From NCBI RefSeq assembly GCF_009600885.1, contig NZ_VCLA01000201.1:100062-164061 (forward strand): a stretch of DNA of 64,000 bases, given 5' to 3'. Origin of the DNA: Streptomyces jumonjinensis. Its GTDB lineage: Bacteria > Actinomycetota > Actinomycetes > Streptomycetales > Streptomycetaceae. Shown here piece by piece: positions 57,723 to 64,000 of this stretch; the stretch's first letter is position 1; each line of letters opens with the position of its first letter. Under the pieces are notes generated by a model. The model saw only the letters and a list, made by a program, of their open reading frames with translations. It made no database searches and was not told the DNA's origin. Made by a program: the position numbers and the translations under genes.

Positions 57723-58844
57723 TCAGGGAAAGACGGCGTCCCGGAAGAGACGCCGTCCCGCGCGGATCACGGGCTGGCGGTGGGTGGGGGTGGTGTTGGC
57801 GACGATGGCGATCCCGGCTCCCGCGTCGGGGCTGAAACCGGCGAAGGCGGTGAACCCCGAGGTGCCTCCCGTGTGCCAGATCAGGGTGCGGCCCCTGACC
57901 TCGCGGATGTCCCAGCCCAGCCCCTTGTGGCCCGGGCCGCGCCCGCAGGGGTACCACGGCTCCCGTACGGCGGCCAGCGCGTGGGCCAGCGGGCCGGGGG
58001 CCGAGGCGGGATTCAGCAGCGCCTGGAGATAGCGCAGCAGATCGGCGGCGGAGGAGTAGAGGGCCCCGGCGCCGGAGAGGGCGTCGAAACGCCAGTGCGG
58101 CACGGCCCGGCCGCGACGGTGCCCGGTGGCGGCGCGGCCGGTCAGCACCTCGGCGGTGGGGACACAGGTGTCGCGCATCCCCAGCGGGCCGAGCACCCGC
58201 GCGGTGAGCAGCTCCGGGTAGGGAGCGCCGGCCGCGTTGGCGAGGAGCTGGCCGAGCAGACCGACGCCGAAGGTCGAGTAGCGCACTCTCCGCGGCCGGT
58301 CGCCCGGACGCAGCCGGGCGGTGGCCCGGTAGAGGTCTTCGAGCCGGTAGCGGGCGTAGGGATCGGTACGCCACTGCCGCAGCCCGCGCCGGTAGAGATT
58401 GCGGGGCAGCCGGGGCAGCCCCCCGGTGTGCGTGGCGAGGTCGGCGAGGGTGATGGCGGCCCCACCCGGCCGGGGCGCCGCCTCGCGCGGAAGGTGCGCC
58501 TCGATCGGATCGTCGTAGGCGACGGCGCCGGTGGCGGCCATCTCGGCGAGCAGCAGAGCGGTGAGGGTCTTGGTGAGCGACCCCACGGCGAACAGGGTGT
58601 CGGGCCCGGCGGGCACCGGGCGCTGACCGGGGCCGGGGCCGGAGCCGGGGCTGGGATCGGGGCCGGGGCCGGAGCCGGGGCCGGGGTCGGCACCGGGACC
58701 GGTTCGGGTGAGGTGGCCGGCCGCGGCGGCCGTGCGGTCGGCGCCCCGGACGACCGCCCCGGCGGCGGCGGGGATGTGCTCGTCGTCGAGGAGCGTCCGG
58801 ATGCCGTCGTCGAGCAGGGCGGCGGCCGTGGAGGCGTCGCTCAT
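57723..58844 (-). CDS. Serine beta-lactamase-like hydrolase
   Basis: The 373-residue enzyme is of the class C beta-lactamase/esterase family: VGSLTKTLTALLLAEM (S89-x-x-K92), RYSTFGVGLLGQLLANAAGAPY at the Tyr motif (YST instead of YxN), and IWHTGGTSGF as the third motif. A Gly/Pro repeat linker (about 49-74) separates the first 45 residues from the rest and is unusual. No signal peptide, so cytoplasmic. ATG 58844 overlaps the stop of the upstream gene. It may be a peptidase or esterase in the small-peptide operon. Confidence 0.82.
   Translation of the reverse strand: MSDASTAAALLDDGIRTLLDDEHIPAAAGAVVRGADRTAAAAGHLTRTGPGADPGPGSGPGPDPSPGSGPGPGQRPVPAGPDTLFAVGSLTKTLTALLLAEMAATGAVAYDDPIEAHLPREAAPRPGGAAITLADLATHTGGLPRLPRNLYRRGLRQWRTDPYARYRLEDLYRATARLRPGDRPRRVRYSTFGVGLLGQLLANAAGAPYPELLTARVLGPLGMRDTCVPTAEVLTGRAATGHRRGRAVPHWRFDALSGAGALYSSAADLLRYLQALLNPASAPGPLAHALAAVREPWYPCGRGPGHKGLGWDIREVRGRTLIWHTGGTSGFTAFAGFSPDAGAGIAIVANTTPTHRQPVIRAGRRLFRDAVFP
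57732..57757 (-). terminator. Hairpin overlapping the 3' end of the hydrolase gene
   Basis: On the minus strand GACGGCGTC pairs with GACGCCGTC around an 8-nt loop, followed by TTTCCC and the stop codon. It probably terminates the minus-strand operon. Confidence 0.5.
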
Positions 58845-59770
58845 GAGGCGTTTCCCGTCCCCGCGGCGGTGAGCGTCAGCGCCCGGGAGACGGCCAGGGT
58901 GCCCGTGCCGGCGGCGCCGATGGTGGGGTGGTGATGGTTGAGCCAGGCGTACTCGGGCTCGGCGGGCGGCACGGTCAGCCCGTTGGGGACCATGCCGTCG
59001 TCCCGCTGGGCCTGAGCGACGAGCTCCCATACGTGGGGGAAGAAGAGCGGGCTCTTCAGACAGGTGCCCACGACGAGGAATTCGAGGAGGAGATCCCAGA
59101 AGCGGGTCTCTGCGAAGACCTCCACCCAGACCGGCAGCCAGAGCCGGAGATACTCCTGGAGGTGCTCGGGCAGCCCGTCGGGATCGCTTCCGTAGTCCGT
59201 CAGATGGAAGACGGTGTGGGTGACCCCGTACGCGTTGTTGACGTCCAGCATCCAGGGCTCGGGGGTGCCGCCGAGCCAGGTCTGCTCGATCAGGGCGTCC
59301 ACGTCGTCCAGCACGGGCAGCCCGATCCGCCGGGCCGAGGCCACGAGCGCGAGCCGGCGGTTGGGCACATGCTCGGTCACCCGGGACGCCCGCAGACCGG
59401 TGAGATGCGCGGTCAGCCCGTCCAGCGCGGCATGGCGGTACCCGGCGGCGGCGAACAGGGCGTACATCTCCATGGGGTGGGTGGCCGCGGGGGTGTGGGT
59501 CTGGAGCCGGTAGAGCATGTCCCCTTCCTTGAACTGCCGCCAGGCGTAGTCCAGCAGCGACTCGGCGGTGGCCGCGCACTGTCTCCCGGCGACCGCCTCC
59601 CGGTGCACCATCCCCGCCGCCAGGGTCAGTTCGCTCAGTGATTTCAGCGCGTTGCCGTCGATCTCGTGCTCGGGCACATCGGGGAGCGCGAACTCGCCGC
59701 GCATGCGCCCCAGCCACTCCACGGCCCCCTCGCTGACCCGGCGGGCCAGGCGTACCGCCTCGGTGTCCAT
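58841..59770 (-). CDS. Hypothetical helical protein, 309 aa
   Basis: This largely helical protein has paired repeats (ESLLDYAWRQFKEGDMLYRLQTHTPAATHPMEMYALFAAAGYRH; WMLDVNNAYGVTHTVFHLTDYG; FWDLLLEFLVVGTCLKS). The conserved-looking His/Tyr positions suggest an alpha/alpha barrel. The family is not identified with certainty. Together with the upstream unknown gene and the small peptide it forms one operon. Confidence 0.65.
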   Translation of the reverse strand: MDTEAVRLARRVSEGAVEWLGRMRGEFALPDVPEHEIDGNALKSLSELTLAAGMVHREAVAGRQCAATAESLLDYAWRQFKEGDMLYRLQTHTPAATHPMEMYALFAAAGYRHAALDGLTAHLTGLRASRVTEHVPNRRLALVASARRIGLPVLDDVDALIEQTWLGGTPEPWMLDVNNAYGVTHTVFHLTDYGSDPDGLPEHLQEYLRLWLPVWVEVFAETRFWDLLLEFLVVGTCLKSPLFFPHVWELVAQAQRDDGMVPNGLTVPPAEPEYAWLNHHHPTIGAAGTGTLAVSRALTLTAAGTGNAS

Positions 59771-59799
59771 GGCGTCTCCTCTCCGGTCGGTCAGAACGC

Positions 59800-60534
59800 T
59801 CACCGCGCCATCAGCCGCCGTGCGACGGCGACTTCCAGCAGCACCCGGGGATCGCCCGAGCCGAGTACCTCCAGATGCTCCAGCGCGGGTGCGAGCAGCG
59901 GCGGCCCCGCCAACCGGCTCGGCTGGCCTGCCGGGCCCGACTGGCCGTCGAGCACGATCCAGCGTGCGAGCCGGGCCGCGCTCAGCAGATCCCGGCGGAG
60001 CAGGGACCGTACGAGCCCACGCGTCAGATCCGGCCCCCGGCCGGCCAGCTGCGCCCGCAGGGCGGCGTCGGCGAAGGGATGGGCGGCGGAGGCCAGCGGC
60101 ACCAGGAGCGCGGCCAGCGACAGCCAGTCGGCGGCGAGGCCGCCGTTCGGCGGCGGGGCGGGGGCGAGGCCCTCCCAGCCGGCCCCGTCCACCCCCACGG
60201 CGGCGAGGGCGTCCACCAGCGCCGCGTCCCGCGTGCCCCACAGCGCCGTCTCCCGGGCCTGAAGCCGCGGTGCGGGGTGCGCCCGCACCGCGGTCCGCAC
60301 CAGCGCCGCGTCCTCGGCCGGCAGCGGGCGTCCTGTGAGAACGAACGGGGTGAGCACATCCGCGCCCAGCACACGCAATGCGGCCAGGCCGCCCGTACCG
60401 TCACCCCAGTCGCCCAGGGAATGGCGCACCCCGAAGGAGCGGTCATCCTCCCGCAGCGCCCGGGACAGGGCGCCCGCCAGCACACACGTTGCCGTCTCCA
60501 CCGTGTTCGGCGACGGCTGATGCGGAGTCGTCAT
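59800..60534 (-). CDS. Hypothetical protein, 244 aa
   Basis: Mostly helical, with SLGDWGDGTGGLAALRVLGADVLTPFVLTGRPL near the N-terminus and ADWLSLAALLVPLASAAHPFADAALRAQL. No family is recognised. It lies 11 nt downstream of the small peptide gene and 29 nt upstream of the next gene. Confidence 0.6.
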   Translation of the reverse strand: MTTPHQPSPNTVETATCVLAGALSRALREDDRSFGVRHSLGDWGDGTGGLAALRVLGADVLTPFVLTGRPLPAEDAALVRTAVRAHPAPRLQARETALWGTRDAALVDALAAVGVDGAGWEGLAPAPPPNGGLAADWLSLAALLVPLASAAHPFADAALRAQLAGRGPDLTRGLVRSLLRRDLLSAARLARWIVLDGQSGPAGQPSRLAGPPLLAPALEHLEVLGSGDPRVLLEVAVARRLMAR

Positions 60535-60545
60535 CGACCATGCCC

Positions 60546-60746
60546 TCAGAACGCCGCCGCGCAGGTGAGGTTCTGGACCGAGCCTTCGAAGGCGTCCTCG
60601 ATCGGCTCGTTCCGGCGCGGGTTGGCCGAGAGGATCGCGAGGAGGAGCAGAACGCCCGCGCCCCGGACGGATCCCGGGCCGAAGCTCGTCGAGGTCTCAC
60701 CGGCGGCGATCAGAGCCCGCATCTCAGTACTATTTTCCACAGACAT
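60546..60746 (-). CDS. Small peptide, possible RiPP precursor, 66 aa
   Basis: ATG 60746 follows AAAGGGAA at 7 nt. The peptide has a charged N-terminal part (SVENSTEMRALIAAGETSTSFG), a hydrophobic stretch (GVLLLLAILSA) and a polar C-terminus ending with CAAAF. It heads an operon of two unknown proteins and a serine hydrolase, an arrangement compatible with a leader-core precursor and its processing enzymes. This is a hypothesis. Confidence 0.5.
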   Translation of the reverse strand: MSVENSTEMRALIAAGETSTSFGPGSVRGAGVLLLLAILSANPRRNEPIEDAFEGSVQNLTCAAAF

Positions 60747-61302
60747 GATAATTCCCTTTCTGTTGTGGAATTTCTCTGGCGATAGGGGCTATTCCATGAG
60801 CGCTATAGGGCGAAACGCATTTTCCTGAATGAGGTGCGGGCGGTGAAGAAAGGGAACGAAGGTGTGCCTGTGGGTGTCTTGACGTGCAAGTTTTCTATCG
60901 CCGCGGTGTACGTGTGACGGCTGGGGCGGGGAGGCGCGTCTGATGTCACAGGGGGGCTTGGCGGGTGGGATTATTTCGGGTTGAAAGAAATTCTGTCCCC
61001 ATAGGGGCGGTCCGGTGCGATGTTCGGTGTGCTGTCCGGAGTCCGTGCTGAAAACAGTGTCGCGGCGCGTCCTGAATTACGTCCGTGTATTTCGGGCAGG
61101 GGAATTCTCGTTTTCCCGTTCGTGGGTGAGGGGTGGGCCCCGGGCTGCCGCGCGGCGGGTGCGCGGCGGGCGGGCAGCGGGCGGGCAGCGGGCGGCGAGC
61201 CGAAGGGCTCCGTCCGGGTGCGGTGCCTGGGGGTTGCAGCAGCGAGCCAAGAAGGCATGTATGCCTTGCATATGCGAGGTCGGAGCGCCTAGCGTGACGC
61301 AT
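60747..61302. other. Divergent intergenic region
   Basis: These 556 bp separate the small peptide gene (-) from the molybdate regulator gene (+). The first half is relatively AT-rich (TTTTCTATCGCC, GGATTATTTCGGG), likely promoter DNA. The second half contains tandem GCGGGCGGGCA copies near 61165-61195. No convincing gene. Confidence 0.5.
61266..61295 (+). promoter_or_regulatory. Leaderless promoter of the molybdate regulator
   Basis: TTGCAT (61266-61271), 18 nt, TAGCGT (61290-61295), and ATG 61303 where transcription should begin. GCATATGC repeats at the -35 and at the start codon could be operator half-sites. Confidence 0.6.
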
Positions 61303-61695
61303 ATGCACTCCTATACGATCGGCCAGGCCGCCGGGCTGCTCGGCGTCAGCTCCGATACCGTGCGGCGCTGGGCCGACGCCGGGAGGGTCGCCACCCACCG
61401 CGACGAGAGCGGACGCCGACTCGTCGACGGGCGCGATCTCGCCGCCTTCTCCGTGGAGCTCGCCCAGGGCGGCGGCGAGGACGAGGTCTCGTACACCTCG
61501 GCCCGTAACGCGTTCCCCGGCATCGTCACCGCGGTCAAGCTCGGCGACGTCGCCGCACAGGTCGAGATCCAGGCCGGGCCGCACCGGCTGGTCTCCCTGC
61601 TGACCCGGGAAGCCGTCGAGGAATTGGGGCTGGAGGTCGGCATGCAGGCCACCGCCCGGGTGAAGTCGACCAATGTGCATATCGACCGGGTGTGA
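61303..61695 (+). CDS. MerR-type HTH plus molybdopterin-binding (TOBE) protein
   Basis: The 130-residue protein has an N-terminal HTH of the MerR/excisionase type (YTIGQAAGLLGVSSDTVRRWADAGRVATHRDESGRRLVDGRDLAAF) and a C-terminal Mop/TOBE domain (SARNAFPGIVTAVKLGDVAAQVEIQAGPHRLVSLLTREAVEELGLEVGMQATARVKSTNVHI) that binds molybdate. It stands immediately upstream of modA and modB and most likely regulates them according to molybdate supply. Confidence 0.88.
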   Translation: MHSYTIGQAAGLLGVSSDTVRRWADAGRVATHRDESGRRLVDGRDLAAFSVELAQGGGEDEVSYTSARNAFPGIVTAVKLGDVAAQVEIQAGPHRLVSLLTREAVEELGLEVGMQATARVKSTNVHIDRV

Positions 61696-61748
61696 TCACG
61701 GGCACCGCCCCTGACCGCCCGCCCGCTCAGCCTGCGGCGTCCGCCGCC

Positions 61749-61855
61749 TGCCGGTCCGCCTGCCGGTCCGCCTGGTCCGTCCGCCTGGTCCGTCCGCCCG
61801 GTCCGCCCGCCGCCCGGTCCGCCCGCCGCCCGGTCCGTCCGCCCGGTCCGCCGCC
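61749..61855. repeat. Degenerate CCGGTCCGCC tandem repeats
   Basis: Short units of CCGGTCCGCC, CTGGTCCGTCCG and CCGCCCGGTCCG recur through about 107 bp between the regulator and modA. This is low-complexity sequence, with no obvious promoter. Confidence 0.6.
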
Positions 61856-61880
61856 TCACCCGTCAAGGAGCAGCCGTCCC

Positions 61881-62678
61881 ATGTCCTCCGCCCGCAGCCT
61901 GCGCCGCGCCTCCGCCGCCGTACTGACCACCGCCCTCCTCGCGTCCCTCGCCGCCTGCGGCGACGCCGACGACAGCGCGCGGGACGACTCCCCGAAGTCC
62001 CAGGGCCGGCCCTCGGCCCGTCTCACCGTGCTGGCCGCCTCCTCGCTCACGGATGCCTTCGAGACCGCGGGCGCCGCCTATGAGAAGGCCAACCCCGGAA
62101 CCGAGATCACCTTCTCCTTCGCCGGATCCCAGGAACTGGCCGCCCAGGTCGGGCAGGGCGCTCCCGCCGACGCTCTGGTCACCGCCGACACCACGACCAT
62201 GGACGGGCTGAAGGCCGACACCGGAACACCGACCGTCATCGCCGGAAACCGGCTGGTCATCGCCGTCGCCGAGGGCAACCCCGAGAAGATCGACGAGCTC
62301 GGGGATCTGGCCGGCGCCCAGCTGAAGGTCGTGCTCGCCGCACCCGAAGTACCCGCCGGCCGCTACAGCGAGCAGATCCTGGACGCGCAGAAGATCGAGG
62401 TGAAGCCGGTCTCCCAGGAGCCCAATGTGCGCGCCGTCCTCAGCAAGGTCGAGCTCGGCGAGGCCGACGCCGGTCTCGTCTACAGGACCGACGCCGCAGC
62501 CGCCGCGGACAAGGTCGACGCGGTCGCGATCCCGGACTCCCAGAACGCCGTCGCGCGGTACCCGGCCGCGACGCTGAAGACCTCGCGGAACCCCGAGGCC
62601 GCCGCCGCGTTCGTGAGCTGGCTGAGCGGCCCCCAGGCACAGAAGATCCTCAAGGACGCGGGCTTCCAGCAGCCGTAG
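61881..62678 (+). CDS. modA: Molybdate ABC transporter substrate-binding lipoprotein
   Basis: The 265-residue protein has a lipoprotein signal (LTTALLASLAAC, lipidated C26) and the ModA fold: LTVLAASSLTDAFETAGAAYEKANPGTEITFSFAGSQELAAQVGQGAPADALVTAD, NRLVIAV and EPNVRAVLSKVELGEADAGLVYRTDA. It captures molybdate outside the membrane and hands it to ModB. AAGGAG lies 9 nt before ATG 61881. Confidence 0.93.
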   Translation: MSSARSLRRASAAVLTTALLASLAACGDADDSARDDSPKSQGRPSARLTVLAASSLTDAFETAGAAYEKANPGTEITFSFAGSQELAAQVGQGAPADALVTADTTTMDGLKADTGTPTVIAGNRLVIAVAEGNPEKIDELGDLAGAQLKVVLAAPEVPAGRYSEQILDAQKIEVKPVSQEPNVRAVLSKVELGEADAGLVYRTDAAAAADKVDAVAIPDSQNAVARYPAATLKTSRNPEAAAAFVSWLSGPQAQKILKDAGFQQP

Positions 62679-62806
62679 GCAGTGCCGCCACCGTCCCGCC
62701 ACAGCGCCGTGCCGTCACCGACCCGCCACAGCGCGACGGCGCGACGGCGGGGCGGCGGGGCGCAGCCCGTGCCCAGCCGTCGCGCCGCGTACCCCAGGAA
62801 CCCCCG

Positions 62807-64000
62807 ATGAGACGCCCCCGCACCCCAGGGACCACCGGCGGCCGAGCCCCCCTCGCGCTCGCCGTCCCCGCCCTGCTCGCCGTCGTGTTCCTGGCACTGC
62901 CCGTCGTCGGCATCCTGGTGCGCACCGAGTGGAACGAGCTCGGTACGCATCTGACCGACCCGGCGGTCATCGAGGCCCTTGAACTGTCGCTGCTCGTCTC
63001 CTTCGCGGCCCTCGGCCTCTCCCTCGTCTTCGGGGTCCCGCTCGCCTGGGTGCTGGCGCGGGTCCCTTTCCGGGGGAAGACGCTCGTACGCTGTCTGGTG
63101 CTGCTGCCGATGGTGCTGCCGCCCACCGTCGGCGGTGTGGCCCTGCTCCTCGGGTTCGGCCGCCGGGGGCTCCTCGGACCCTGGCTGGAGGGCGCCTTCG
63201 GGATCACCCTTCCCTTCCACACCGCGGGCGCGATCGTCGCGGCGGCCTTCGTCGCGATGCCCTTCCTCGTCATCAGCCTCGAAGGCGCGCTGGGCGGGCT
63301 GCGCCCCGGTTACGAGGAGACCGCCGCCTCGCTGGGAGCCTCCCCGGTACGGGTGTTCCGCACCGTCACTCTGCCGATGGTCGCCCCCGGGCTGATCGCG
63401 GGAGCGGCGCTCACCTGGGCGCGCGCCCTCGGCGAGTTCGGCGCGACCATCACCTTCGCGGGCAATCTGCCCGGGGCGACGCAGACCCTGCCGCTCCAGG
63501 TGTATCTGCTGCTCCAAGAGGATCCGGAGGCCGCCACCTCGGTCTCCCTGCTGCTGCTGGCCATCGCCATGGCGGTGCTCATCGCGCTGCGCGGGCGGTG
63601 GGCGGGAGGCTTGACGGCCCCCGGAGCGGCGGACCGGCGAGACGGACCGGGGCGGCCGGCCCCGGACGAGCCCGCATCCGGAGCCCCCGCATCCGGAGCC
63701 CCCGCATCCGGAGCTCACACATCCGGAGCCCCCGCATCCGAGGTCGGCGCCGGCGCCCCCGTTTCCGGACCGGGCACCGGAGCGCCCGCTTCCGAGGCGG
63801 GCGCAGACACCAGGGACGCGCCCAAGTCCCAGGCGTGCACGCCCGGGTCCTCCGTACCGTCAGAACCCGACCCCCTCCCGCACCGGTCGTCGCTCCACGC
63901 CCGCCTCACCGGTTTCACCCGTCTCACCCTCGACGCCGAACCGGGCAGCACCATCGCCGTCGTCGGCCCCAACGGCGCGGGCAAGACCACCCTGCTCCGC
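62807..64000 (+). CDS. Fused molybdate permease-ATPase (ModB-ModC), 3' end outside window
   Basis: From ATG 62807 one frame stays open to the window edge. Residues 1 to about 265 are the ModB permease: several transmembrane helices, MVLPPTVGGVALLLGFGRRG, and the EAA loop EETAASLGASPVRVFRTVTLPMVAPGL. A Ser/Gly/Ala/Pro linker of about 90 residues follows, with tandem ASGAP units, then the start of an ABC ATPase with Walker A VGPNGAGKTT at the last visible residues. The two subunits, usually separate, are joined here. Confidence 0.88.
   Translation, partial: MRRPRTPGTTGGRAPLALAVPALLAVVFLALPVVGILVRTEWNELGTHLTDPAVIEALELSLLVSFAALGLSLVFGVPLAWVLARVPFRGKTLVRCLVLLPMVLPPTVGGVALLLGFGRRGLLGPWLEGAFGITLPFHTAGAIVAAAFVAMPFLVISLEGALGGLRPGYEETAASLGASPVRVFRTVTLPMVAPGLIAGAALTWARALGEFGATITFAGNLPGATQTLPLQVYLLLQEDPEAATSVSLLLLAIAMAVLIALRGRWAGGLTAPGAADRRDGPGRPAPDEPASGAPASGAPASGAHTSGAPASEVGAGAPVSGPGTGAPASEAGADTRDAPKSQACTPGSSVPSEPDPLPHRSSLHARLTGFTRLTLDAEPGSTIAVVGPNGAGKTTLLR

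Noticed and set aside
57151..58032. 293-residue frame crossing the tRNA fragment and the hydrolase gene
   Set aside because: Reads through the tRNA and antisense to the serine hydrolase; no domain.
61015..61302. N-terminal extension of the molybdate regulator
   Set aside because: Includes GC-repeat and promoter DNA; the HTH domain starts right after ATG 61303, which fits a leaderless promoter.

Overview
The window looks like a Streptomyces (or close actinobacterial) chromosome: very high GC, GTG/ATG starts with GGAGG-type ribosome sites, many 4-bp stop/start overlaps, and typical families (DUF317, DUF397/XRE pairs, DUF4192, WhiB, SAM methyltransferase DUF574). Most of it (about 3.9 to 57.4 kb) is a siphovirus-type prophage. 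It ends on the right at a 3' tRNA fragment (CAU anticodon) that marks the attachment junction, followed by ordinary chromosome with a three-gene operon behind a small peptide gene, a molybdate-binding regulator, modA and a fused modB-modC. The left end of the prophage, where integrase and repressor would be expected, is not visible. At 2.0-3.9 kb the left edge is damaged: an IS256-family element without target duplication abuts remnants of an IS5 transposase and an Mrr-type restriction endonuclease.

Late genes run rightward: small and large terminase, a non-phage-like accessory gene, portal, scaffold, decoration protein, gpE-like capsid and two small head genes; then, after a 14-kb interruption, connector and tail genes, gpG/gpGT with a GGGAAAA slippery site, tape measure, distal tail, minor tail and hub proteins, an amidase-holin fusion and a second membrane protein.

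Two cargo blocks break the head-tail operon. The first (8.4-10.2 kb), between portal and scaffold, has an orphan type I-E-like CRISPR array (10 repeats, 9 spacers of 32 nt, no cas genes) and a convergent nitrilase-fold gene that seems to lack its catalytic cysteine. The second (13.3-27.7 kb) sits between the head genes and the connectors. It holds a graspetide-type RiPP cluster (precursor, ATP-grasp ligase, PIMT-like methyltransferase), a DUF397/XRE regulator pair, an aminotransferase plus HTH-FGE-like pair, and a tightly coupled biosynthetic operon ending in a TauD-type oxygenase, a radical SAM enzyme and a MurG-like glycosyltransferase.

The early region (40.3-57.0 kb) carries recombination (Bet/RecT and a Cas4-like Fe-S exonuclease), a replication-initiator-like HTH protein whose gene contains four palindromes followed by a polypyrimidine tract (candidate origin), a C5 cytosine methyltransferase, an N6-methyltransferase-like protein without a visible NPPY motif, WhiB, HU and many small unknown proteins. 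It has a repeated control architecture: GC-rich hairpins followed by a CCTCTTGGAG leader before start codons, a three-copy TAGGTYAC motif, and three AT-rich promoters sharing TAAGATATA.
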